A stretch of DNA of 64,000 nt from Rhodovastum sp963709085 (GTDB lineage Bacteria > Pseudomonadota > Alphaproteobacteria > Acetobacterales > Acetobacteraceae), in NCBI GenBank assembly GCA_963709085.1, contig CAVPVB010000007.1, forward strand, positions 2,790,001-2,854,000, written 5' to 3'. This document shows, one piece after another, positions 17,496 through 25,221 of this stretch. The translations under genes were made by a program, and so were the position numbers. Under the pieces are notes generated by a model. It searched no databases, was not told where the DNA came from, and worked only from the letters and a program-made list of their open reading frames with translations. Position 1 is the first letter of the stretch; every line of letters begins with the position of its first letter.

Positions 17496-18095
17496 TCACT
17501 GCACGCCCTGCTCGGGTGACTTGCAGAGGTCCGCGGCGGCCTTTTCGCGTGTTTTGCCACCCTCGAAGGTCACGCGCAGATCGAAGACGCACTGGCCGCC
17601 GGGCGGCAGGGCAAGGCTCCGATCGCCACCGGGCGGGATGGGGCCGGTCGGCAGGCGATTGGTCGCCCATTTTTCGCCGCCCTGCGGGCGGGCGGCGATT
17701 TCGGTAATCGGCACGGTGCCGCGGTTGAACAGGCGGAAGGATTTCGCTGCTGCCGCGGCGGGAGTGGCCTCGCCGACGGCGATGTCCTCGGCCGAGCAGG
17801 TGTTGAGCCCACGCCGGTCCTCCGCGCGGCCATCGGCGAAAACCGCCCGCAAATCATAGATGCAGTTGCCATCGGCGGGCAGGCGAATGGCGACCTTGAC
17901 GCCCGGGGCCAGGCCCTTGCCTTCCAACCGGTCGCGCCCCCAGTTGGGCCGGCCGGCCGGGGTGGCAAAGAACTCCTTGATGGCCGCGCTGCCGCGGTTC
18001 ACCAGGTTGAAGGAGGGATTGGGTGCCGCGGACTGCGCGATCGCCGCGCCAGGCAGCAGCAGAAGAATAAACAGGCTGGCACGCAGGGTGGACAT
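17496..18095 (-). CDS. Secreted protein with two homologous ~72-residue domains, function unknown
   Basis: A signal peptide (residues 1-21, LFILLLLPGAAIAQ) is followed by two copies of one domain, at about 29-100 and 112-188. Each copy has F-x-L-x-NRG near its start, a basic/polar middle with a P-P/A-G-x turn, LP-x-(D/G)-G-x-C, then a conserved (I/V)-(Y/F)-DLR and a closing Cys (NTCS / DLCKS). The paired cysteines in each copy suggest one disulfide per domain. I do not recognise the family by function. ATG 18095; a MraY/WecA-type gene lies just upstream on the same strand. Confidence 0.7.
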   Translation of the reverse strand: MSTLRASLFILLLLPGAAIAQSAAPNPSFNLVNRGSAAIKEFFATPAGRPNWGRDRLEGKGLAPGVKVAIRLPADGNCIYDLRAVFADGRAEDRRGLNTCSAEDIAVGEATPAAAAAKSFRLFNRGTVPITEIAARPQGGEKWATNRLPTGPIPPGGDRSLALPPGGQCVFDLRVTFEGGKTREKAAADLCKSPEQGVQ

Positions 18096-18127
18096 TCCGG
18101 CCTCCGCTTGGGGGGTGGCAGACAAAC

Positions 18128-19183
18128 TCACCATCGGCCGAGCCCGGCCTGTCGGGCTCGCGCCGCGACATGGTGCGTCCAAACCAGTTGCGGCACCAGC
18201 AAGAGGAACGGCAACAACGGCTTGAGCGGCGTCGGCGCAGCAATGAAGCCCAGGCAGACGAGCCCGCCCAGCGCCGCGAACCCCCAATGCAGCAGCGCCA
18301 CCGCCCGCGCATCCATGCCGGCGCGCTGCGCCACCTGGTACAGATGGCCGCGATGCGCCTGGGTCAGCCGCTCGCCGGCCAGCGCCCGGCGCACCAGGGT
18401 GAACGCCACGTCATACAGCACACCCGATAGCAGCATGGGCACGATCAGAAACGACATCTCCACGCTGTCGAACCGGCAGGCGGCCACGCCGAGCACGGCG
18501 AGGACAAAACCGCAGAACTGACTGCCCACGTCGCCCATGAAGATGCGGGCTCGCGGAAAATTGAACGGCAGGAAACCGGCGATGCCGGCGGCCAGCAGCA
18601 GGGCGGCGAAATAGACGAACCAGCCGCCCTGAGTCTCGGCGATCAGCGCCAGGAAGGCGCAGGCGACCAGGGCGGTACCGGCGGCCAATCCGTTCAGCCC
18701 GTCGATGAAATTCATCGCGTTGGTGGCGAACAGAATCCACGCGACCGTGATCGCCGCCCCCGCCGCCCACCCGATATCCACCGCGCCGATCACCGGAATG
18801 CGGAACACCTCGACAAACAACCCGCTGCCCACCGCGGCCAGCGCCGCGGCCACCTGCGCGGCGAGCTTCACGATGAACGGCCAGTCGCGCAGGTCGTCGA
18901 TGAAACCGACCACGGCGATGGCGATCGAGGCCAGAATGACGGCGCGGAAATACGGGTCGGCCAAGCGCGCGAAGGAAGCGAAGCCGTACAGCACGGCGAT
19001 GCCCAGCAGAAACCCCACCACGATTCCCAGGCCGCCGCCGCGCGGTGTCGGCACGGCGTGCGAGGAGCGATCGTTGGGCAGGTCCATCACACGGGCGTTG
19101 ATCATGGCGCGCACCACCACCGCCGACACCAGCGCGATGCCGGCGGCGAAGGCCAGGTGGTGGAGCAGGGCTGCGAAGGTCAT
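18128..19183 (-). CDS. WecA/MraY-type undecaprenyl-phosphate sugar-1-phosphate transferase
   Basis: A 351-residue polytopic enzyme that starts a polysaccharide on undecaprenyl phosphate using a UDP-N-acetylhexosamine. Family motifs in order: LPNDRSSHAVPTPRGGG, VVGFIDDLRDWP (Mg-binding Asp pair), NAMNFIDGLNGLA and FMGDVGSQF, then the cytoplasmic loop QAHRGHLYQ, whose histidines resemble the WecA HIHH-type motif. That loop favours WecA/WbpL over MraY. It fits with the nearby dehydratase and aminotransferase genes as one glycan pathway, but pyrF separates them. Confidence 0.88.
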   Translation of the reverse strand: MTFAALLHHLAFAAGIALVSAVVVRAMINARVMDLPNDRSSHAVPTPRGGGLGIVVGFLLGIAVLYGFASFARLADPYFRAVILASIAIAVVGFIDDLRDWPFIVKLAAQVAAALAAVGSGLFVEVFRIPVIGAVDIGWAAGAAITVAWILFATNAMNFIDGLNGLAAGTALVACAFLALIAETQGGWFVYFAALLLAAGIAGFLPFNFPRARIFMGDVGSQFCGFVLAVLGVAACRFDSVEMSFLIVPMLLSGVLYDVAFTLVRRALAGERLTQAHRGHLYQVAQRAGMDARAVALLHWGFAALGGLVCLGFIAAPTPLKPLLPFLLLVPQLVWTHHVAARARQAGLGRW

Positions 19184-19216
19184 GACAGTGCCCCGGCCCG
19201 CCGCTTCAGGCTTTCC

Positions 19217-19972
19217 CTAGGCCGCAGGGACGGCACTTTGCATCTGACGGATGACCTCCAGCGCCCGCGCGGCGGGGTCGGGCCGGGCGATGATCGGCCG
19301 GCCGACGACCAGATAGTCAGCGCCGGCGGCGATCGCCTGGGCCGGCGTCGCGGAACGTTTATGGTCATCGAGCGAATCGCCCTCGGGCCGCACCCCCGGT
19401 GTGGCGACAAGCAGGCTGTCGGCCCCGGCGATCCGGCGGATTTCATCCGGGTTGTCATGCGGCGACGCGATGATTCCGTCGCAGCCATATTCAACGGCTT
19501 TGCGAACCCGCAGGTGAACCAGGTCGCGGGCACCGAGCCGATAGCCCATGTCATGCAGATCGGCATCACTCAGGCTGGTCAGCACGGTCACCGCCAGTAT
19601 TTTGATGTCGCGCCCGCGCTTTCCCTGCACGGCGGCACGGATGATGTCGCCGTTGCCGTGGACGGTCACGCAACTGACCCCCCGATCGGCCGCACGGGCA
19701 ACCCCTTCCTCGACGGTCTGTCCGATGTCGAACATCTTCGCATCCAGAAAGACCCGCTTGTTCCTGGCGATCAGGTCCGCAATCAGACCGTCGACGCCCT
19801 CGGCAAAAGCCAGCCAGAGGCCGATCTTGAAGAACGAAACAATGCCGTCGAGTTTTTCCACCAGCGCACGCGCCTGCGCGATCTCGGGAACGTCCAATGC
19901 GACGATCAACCGATCCGCCATCCGCGCCGGCACGTCACGGCCGACCGGTGCCTTCGGGAGCGATGGGTTCAT
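19217..19972 (-). CDS. pyrF: Orotidine 5'-phosphate decarboxylase
   Basis: PyrF makes UMP, the last step of de novo pyrimidine synthesis. Catalytic residues lie in FLDAKMFDIGQT (the Asp/Lys/Asp tetrad), with the substrate-phosphate loop ATPGVRPEGDS and VVGRPIIARPDPA. 251 residues including a ~17-residue N-terminal extension; MADRLIVALD at residue 18 is a plausible alternative start. It is on the same strand as the WecA-type gene, 33 bases upstream of it. Confidence 0.95.
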   Translation of the reverse strand: MNPSLPKAPVGRDVPARMADRLIVALDVPEIAQARALVEKLDGIVSFFKIGLWLAFAEGVDGLIADLIARNKRVFLDAKMFDIGQTVEEGVARAADRGVSCVTVHGNGDIIRAAVQGKRGRDIKILAVTVLTSLSDADLHDMGYRLGARDLVHLRVRKAVEYGCDGIIASPHDNPDEIRRIAGADSLLVATPGVRPEGDSLDDHKRSATPAQAIAAGADYLVVGRPIIARPDPAARALEVIRQMQSAVPAA

Positions 19973-20337
19973 GACGGGAAATGCTTGTGCACGGGGTCGC
20001 TTACTCGCACGGGGAGGAGGTTGCGCCTGCTTCTAGGCGCGTGGGGGCCTGGGGGCAATCAGATGAAGGAAGGCCAGGGCTCTGCCCTGGACCCGCCAAG
20101 GGCCGAGAGGCCCCTGGACCCCGCTCATTGAGGGCTTTGGGAAGAGGGGGGTGAGGAGGGGCCGCGGCATTCTCCTCACCCCCCTCTTCCCAAAGCCCTG
20201 AAAACGAATGGGTTCCAAGGGCCTCTCGGCCCTTGGTGGGGTCCAGGGGCAAAGCCCCTGGCCTTCCTTCACCTGTTTGCCCCAGGCCCCCACGCCCCGG
20301 TGATGACCCGGCCCGGCCGATGGGGTATGACCCTGCC
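19973..20337. other. Intergenic region between pyrF and the CapD-type gene
   Basis: 365 bases, almost entirely filled by the large repeat copy 4. Both flanking genes read outward, so their promoters must lie close to, or inside, the repeat edges. No further gene is seen. Confidence 0.7.
20063..20273. repeat. Palindromic repeat copy 4, complete nested form
   Basis: The largest copy. Outer arms (TGAAGGAAGGCCAGGG ... and ... CCTTCCTTCA) are inverted copies of the standard element. Between them lies a separate hairpin whose 27-base arms, 20131-20157 and 20173-20199, are exact reverse complements with a 15-base loop. A TGAAAACGAATGGGTTCC linker joins this core to the right arm. Copy 10 at 60 kb carries only the right half of the core. 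Confidence 0.9.
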
Positions 20338-22270
20338 ATGGCCGCCCGACCCGCCCTGATTCGAATCGCCCTGAATGTTGGGGTGGACGCTGCACTGGCT
20401 GGCGCCGCGGTGCCGATTGCGCACTGGCTGGCCGACCCGGCGGCCGATCCGGTCGGCCCGGTCTGGACCATCGCCTGGGGGGCGGCGGCGCTGCTGCTGG
20501 CCGGGCTGCCGTTCCGGCTGTCCACCCAGGTACTGGCGGTTTGCCGGGGCCGGCGACCTGTTGGGGGTTGCCGCGGCATCGATCGCCGCCGCGGCGATTT
20601 TCCCGGTGGCCTTGCACGAGGCGCATCTGCCCTTCCCCAGCCCCGCCTTCCCTGCCCTGCACGCGCTGGTTTTGATGGTGCTGCTGGCCATGCCGCGCAT
20701 TGCCTACCGGCTGATGCAGGAGAGCCATGCACCACAGGACGGACAGGCGGTGCAGCCGGTGCTGCTGGTGGGGGCCGGCGAGGCATCCGATTTGTTCATC
20801 CGGGCGCTCGGCGCGGACCGGCGCAAGCCTTATTGGGTGATCGGGCTGCTTTCGCTCGGCAACGCGCAGACCGGGCGGCGGATCGGCGGGTTGCCGATTT
20901 TGGGCAGCATCGCCGATGCGGCCGCGGTGCTCGCCCGGCTGCGCGCGGACGGACGATTGCCGGGCGTGCTGGTGGTGACCGATGCCGATCTCGCCGGCGA
21001 GGCGCTTGCGCATCTGATGGAGGTGGCCGACCGCGAGGGAGTGCGGGTCGCCCGCGCCCCGCGGCTGACCGCGCTCGATGCCGCCGCCGCGGCGGGCACG
21101 CGGCTGGAACTGCGGCCGGTCGTTCTCGAGGATTTGCTGAACCGGCCGCAGGTGCCGCTCGACCGCGAGGGCATGGCGCGGCTGGTGCAGGGGCGGCGCG
21201 TGCTGGTGACCGGCGCTGGCGGCACCATCGGCAGCGAGCTGGCCCGCCAGGTGGCGGCCCTTGGCCCGGCGAAGCTGGTGCTGCTGGACAATGGCGAATT
21301 CGCGCTCTGGCAGATCGATATCGAGCTGGCCGAAATCCACCCGAGTGTGCGCCGCCGCGTCGTGCTGGCGGATGTCCGCGACGAGGCCCGCCTGCGTCTG
21401 CTGATGGAAGAGATTCGCCCCGACCTGGTGTTCCACGCCGCGGCGCTGAAACACGTGCCGATGGTGGAGGCGAATCCGCTGGAGGGATTGCTCACCAATG
21501 CCGCCGGGACGCGTCACGTGGCCGACGCGGCGCGCGCAGCCGGTGCGCGGGCGATGGTGGTGATCTCCACCGACAAGGCGGTGAATCCGTCCTCGCTGAT
21601 GGGCGCATCGAAGCGGCTTGCGGAAATGTATTGCCAGGGGCTCGACATTGCCGCGCGCGGGCCGGCCGGCGGCATGCGTTGCATCACCGTGCGGTTCGGC
21701 AACGTGCTGGGCAGCACGGGCAGCGTGGTGCCGCTGTTTCAGCGCCAGCTCGCGCGGGGCGGGCCGCTGACCGTGACCCACCCGGATATGCGGCGCTATT
21801 TCATGACGGTGCGCGAAGCGGTCGGGCTGGTGCTGCAGGCGAGCGTGGTGGGCAGCAACGAGGAACGCGACCTGTCGCAGCAGGATGGCGGCATCTTCGT
21901 GCTCGACATGGGCGAGCCGGTGAAGATCGTCGATCTCGCCCGCCAGATGATCCGGCTCGCCGGGCTGCGGCCCGATGCGGATGTGGAGATCCGTTTCACC
22001 GGCTTGCGGCCGGGGGAAAAACTGTTCGAGGAACTGTTCCACGGCCGCGAGCCGGCGACGCCCACCGGCCATCCGGGGCTGCTGATGGCCGCCCCGCGCA
22101 CCGCCGATCCGGCCATTGTCGGCCGCGCCATTGACGAGATCGCCGCCGCCTGCCGCGGCGGCAATGTACGGCTGGCGCTCGCGCTGCTCGGCCGCATCGT
22201 GCCGGAGCTGCAACATAATCCGGACGGTCGCGTAACCGAAGAGAGCCACGCCGACCCTGCCCGCGCATGA
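20338..22270 (+). CDS. FlaA1/CapD-type nucleotide-sugar dehydratase, frame broken by one extra base
   Basis: A membrane-anchored NAD-dependent UDP-sugar 4,6-dehydratase of the PglF/CapD type. The N-terminal membrane half starts at ATG 20338 (MAARPALIRIALN). Its frame is lost after STQ; removing the G at 20530 gives TACTGGCGG and YWRFAGAGDLLGVA, which continues to 22270. The catalytic half has VTGAGGTIGSELARQ, HAAALKHVPM, ISTDKAVNPSSLMGASKR (Thr-Asp-Lys and Met/Lys in place of the usual SDR Tyr) and VRFGNVLGS. With the DegT-type gene 10 bases downstream it probably makes an amino sugar for a surface glycan. Confidence 0.88.
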
Positions 22271-22280
22271 GAGTTTCCGC

Positions 22281-23411
22281 ATGACCAGACCGGTTGCCTT
22301 TCTCGACCTCAAGGCGCAGCAGGCGCGCATCGCCGCCGATCTGCGGCCGCGGCTGGAGGCGGTGCTGGCGCATTGCCAGTTCGTCCTTGGCCCGGAGGTG
22401 GGTGAACTGGAAGCCAGGCTGGCGGGGTTCTGTGGGGCGGCGCATTGCGTCACCGTCTCGTCCGGCACCGACGCGCTGCAGATCGCGCTGATGGCGGAGG
22501 GGATCGGGCGTGGCGATGCCGTGTTCCTGCCCGCCTTCACTTACACCGCGACCGCCGAGGTGCCGCTGCTGCTGGGGGCGACGCCGGTGTTCGTCGATGT
22601 TGATGCCAGCACCTTCCAGATCGATCCGGCGCATCTGGCCGCGCGGGTGGCTGAGGTACGCCGGGCCGGGCGGCTGCGTCCGCGGGCGGTGATCGGTGTT
22701 GATCTGTTCGGCCAGCCGGCGGACTGGCTTGCCATCCGTGCGGTCGCCGCCGCCGAGGGATTGTTCACGCTGGACGATTGCGCACAGAGTTTCGGCGCGT
22801 CGCATCGCGGCGTGCGGTTGGGCCGTGCGGCGGATGCGACCGCCACCAGTTTTTTTCCGTCCAAGCCGCTGGGCGCCTATGGCGACGGCGGCGCGCTGTT
22901 CACCGAGAGCGCCGAGCGGGCGGCGTTGTATCGTTCGCTGCGCACGCATGGCGAGGGCACGACGCGCTACGAGGTGCTGCGCACCGGCATGAACGGAAGG
23001 CTGGACACGTTGCAGGCGGCGGTGCTGCTGAGCAAGCTGACCGTGTTCGAGGCCGAGCTTGCCGCCCGGGCGGGCATCGCCGACATCTATGATGCGCGGC
23101 TGGCAAATGCGGTGACGGTGCCGGCGCGGGTGGCGGACAGCGTCAGCGCGTGGGCGATTTATGCCGTGTTGCTGCCCGATGCGGCGACGCGGGAGCGGTT
23201 GCAGGCCGGGCTGCGCGCGGCTTGCGTGCCGACGGCGATCTATTATCCAAGGCCGCTGCATGCGCAGCCGGCCTATCGCGATGCGCATGACGGGTCGGCG
23301 CTGCCGGTGTCGGAGGATATTTCGACGCGCATCCTGGCGTTACCAATCCATCCCGACCTGACGGAAGCGGATGTGGATCGCATCTGCACCGCGGTATGCG
23401 CGAGCGCATGA
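22281..23411 (+). CDS. DegT/DnrJ/EryC1 PLP-dependent sugar aminotransferase
   Basis: A 376-residue enzyme transferring an amino group to a 4-keto or 3-keto nucleotide sugar. The PLP lysine is in FFPSKPLGAYGDGG; SSGTDALQIAL, PAFTYTATAEV and LDDCAQSFGA are the other cofactor-site motifs. The CapD-type dehydratase directly upstream would supply the keto sugar, so a UDP-4-amino-4,6-dideoxyhexose is the likely product; alternatively a WbpE-like 3-amino sugar. The TGA stop overlaps the ATG at 23408 of the next gene. Confidence 0.9.
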   Translation: MTRPVAFLDLKAQQARIAADLRPRLEAVLAHCQFVLGPEVGELEARLAGFCGAAHCVTVSSGTDALQIALMAEGIGRGDAVFLPAFTYTATAEVPLLLGATPVFVDVDASTFQIDPAHLAARVAEVRRAGRLRPRAVIGVDLFGQPADWLAIRAVAAAEGLFTLDDCAQSFGASHRGVRLGRAADATATSFFPSKPLGAYGDGGALFTESAERAALYRSLRTHGEGTTRYEVLRTGMNGRLDTLQAAVLLSKLTVFEAELAARAGIADIYDARLANAVTVPARVADSVSAWAIYAVLLPDAATRERLQAGLRAACVPTAIYYPRPLHAQPAYRDAHDGSALPVSEDISTRILALPIHPDLTEADVDRICTAVCASA

Positions 23412-24244
23412 CCATGGGTTCCAAGGGCCATAGGCCCTTGGTGGGTCCAGGGCAAAGCCCTGGTGGGGCGCGGGGCAAAGCCCCGCTAGGACTGCTGGTG
23501 TTTCTCCTGATCTCCCTGGTGTCCCCCGTTTGCCTGGCAGCGCCGGCGTGGGACGTAGCGCAGGCCGCGCTCTGCACCGAAGCCGTGCAGGAGACCGAAA
23601 AGCATCACACCCTGCCGCATGGCCTGCTCGCCGCCATCGCCAAGGTGGAAAGCGGCCGGCCGATCGCCTCGATGGGCGATATCCGTGCCTGGCCCTGGAC
23701 GATCAATGCCGACGGGGCCGGTCTGTTCTTCGACAGCCGCGCGGCAGCGGTGGCGTGGGCCAAACAGGGCCTCGCCAATGGCGTGCACCTGATGGATGTC
23801 GGCTGCATGCAGGTGAATCTGCAGTTCCACCCGAACGCCTTCCGCTCGCTGGATGAGGCCTTCGATCCGGCCGCGAACGTCGCCTACGCTGCCAGCTTTC
23901 TGCAGCAACTGGGGACCGAGACGAATGGCGACTGGAATCTTGCCACCGGCTACTACCACTCGCACACGCCGGACCTCGCCGCCGCCTATCGCAACCGTGT
24001 TGCCGAGGTTGGCGCCGGCATCCTTACCGGCATCGGCGGACCGGAGCCGCTTTATGCGCGCGCGCTGCGGCAGGGCACGTTGCGGCTGTCGCTCGCCGGT
24101 GGCGGCGTGCTGGTGATCAATACCCATCGCCAGCCCAGTGGCCGCCCGCAACGGCGCCTTTCGGCCTGCGAGGTGGCAAACATGCTCGCGCCGTTGCTCA
24201 ATGCGCCGCCGCGGGTCACAGGCTGCCGGATCGCCGCCCGCTGA
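23408..24244 (+). CDS. Lytic transglycosylase (SLT domain) whose 5' end lies in a repeat
   Basis: A periplasmic murein-cleaving enzyme. The catalytic Glu is in LAAIAKVESGRP; MDVGCMQVNLQFHPNAF and NLATGYYHSH are the other goose-lysozyme-fold signatures. The mature part begins after the hydrophobic LLVFLLISLVSPVCLA. If translation begins at ATG 23408, which overlaps the upstream stop (ATGA), residues 1 to ~28 are encoded by repeat copy 5. GTG 23498, with AGGA at 23488-23491, is an alternative start that leaves the repeat outside the protein but gives a signal peptide without positive charges. A paralogue is at 55245. Confidence 0.82.
   Translation: MTMGSKGHRPLVGPGQSPGGARGKAPLGLLVFLLISLVSPVCLAAPAWDVAQAALCTEAVQETEKHHTLPHGLLAAIAKVESGRPIASMGDIRAWPWTINADGAGLFFDSRAAAVAWAKQGLANGVHLMDVGCMQVNLQFHPNAFRSLDEAFDPAANVAYAASFLQQLGTETNGDWNLATGYYHSHTPDLAAAYRNRVAEVGAGILTGIGGPEPLYARALRQGTLRLSLAGGGVLVINTHRQPSGRPQRRLSACEVANMLAPLLNAPPRVTGCRIAAR
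23413..23490. repeat. Palindromic repeat copy 5
   Basis: Contains CCAAGGGCCATAGGCCCTTGG, CCAGGGCAAAGCCCTGG and GGGGCAAAGCCCC hairpins in a row. It sits between the degT-type gene and the lytic transglycosylase signal peptide and is open in the transglycosylase frame. Confidence 0.85.
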
Positions 24245-24302
24245 GGCTGCGGGCACAAGCGCCCGCCGCCGCCGCGGAACAAACGTCGCGTCGCCTTTCG
24301 CT

Positions 24303-24698
24303 TTACTCCGTGTCGGTTTCGGGCGCGGGCGCGGGGGTGCGCTTGGCGGGCGCCTTCCGTTTGGTCGCCTTGGCAGCGACCTTCCGGCTTGCCGGTGCCT
24401 TCTTCGCGGCGACTGGCTTGGCCGCCGGGGCGGGGGCGCGCTTGGTGGCCGTCGCCGCTTTGCGCCCGCGCGCCGCCGGCGCCTTTGTCTTTGCTGGCGC
24501 CTTGGCTTTTGCCTTGGCAGCCGCTTCCTTAGCCCGCAGGCGCCGCGCCTTCACCTCGTCGCGAATACCGGCCACTGCGGCGGTGGCGACGGCAGCCTGT
24601 TGATTATCCGGAATGGCATCGAGTGCGGCGAAGAAGGCTTGTGTCACGTTCTTCGTGCCGCGCGGAGATCGAGTGCGGACGTCTTCCTTAATGGCCAT
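24303..24698 (-). CDS. Histone-H1-like lysine/alanine-rich protein
   Basis: 131 residues. The first ~55 are a conventional sequence (MAIKEDVRTRSPRGTKNVTQ, then a helix with DEVKARRLRAKEAAAK). The rest is a long Lys/Ala/Pro-rich tail with repeated AAKP- and KAPA-type units, as in bacterial H1-like nucleoid proteins. It is probably a DNA-compacting or DNA-binding protein. ATG 24698 has AAGGAAA upstream. The complementary strand is also open across the tail, but its composition reflects this repeat. Confidence 0.75.
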   Translation of the reverse strand: MAIKEDVRTRSPRGTKNVTQAFFAALDAIPDNQQAAVATAAVAGIRDEVKARRLRAKEAAAKAKAKAPAKTKAPAARGRKAATATKRAPAPAAKPVAAKKAPASRKVAAKATKRKAPAKRTPAPAPETDTE

Positions 24699-24887
24699 GG
24701 TCGTTGGTTTCCTTTCCGACCGGGAGCTAATGCCGTTCCGGCTACCCCGGTCCCGGATCACGCTAGCGATGCCGCCGTGACCGCGGCAATGGGATATTCG
24801 GTTGTTTGCCGCTAACGGTGACATCTTTGACTTCAACGCCGGGTTATCGGACGCTCGGTCAGGTATAAAGTGTGGGAAGGGTGAACC

Positions 24888-25112
24888 ATGAACCCCGCGC
24901 ATCTGCTCATTGACGCGTTGGCAGCCGGGCTGGTTTTGATCGGGCTGCGCACGCGTAACTCCCCGGTGCATTCGCAAGAAGTCGCGGACAATGCCCGGCC
25001 GGACTTGCGTATTGGTACGACCGTATCAGCGGGCACGACTGGAACCGAGGCGGCGACACACACCAACGCACTCCCGGAAGCGTCCGGCGATGGCGAACCC
25101 GTCATGAAATAG
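24888..25112 (+). CDS. Small hypothetical protein with one possible membrane helix
   Basis: 74 residues starting at ATG 24888 with AAGGG just upstream. Residues 4-20 (AHLLIDALAAGLVLIGL) could span or attach to a membrane; the rest is polar and Thr/Ala-rich. No family is recognised. It lies between the H1-like gene and the DUF4139 gene. Confidence 0.4.
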   Translation: MNPAHLLIDALAAGLVLIGLRTRNSPVHSQEVADNARPDLRIGTTVSAGTTGTEAATHTNALPEASGDGEPVMK

Positions 25113-25221
25113 CGGCGTCCCGGCAACCGGCATCGCGCGGCGCCGCAGAACCGAGGGCGGCGATGGCCGGCACCGCTTCGTCCATGGCATGCTGCTTTCA
25201 ATGTGAAAGGAACTCCAGGAC

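Noticed and set aside
20033..22540. 835-codon open frame on the minus strand opposite the capD-type gene
   Set aside because: It runs antisense to a well-conserved dehydratase and has His/Arg/Gln-rich low-complexity composition typical of the antisense of GC-rich genes. No family motif.
24303..24603. Plus-strand frame of 97 codons opposite the H1-like tail
   Set aside because: Its Ala/Leu/Val-rich sequence is the antisense of the Lys/Ala repeats; the minus-strand protein has a proper start and ribosome-binding site.
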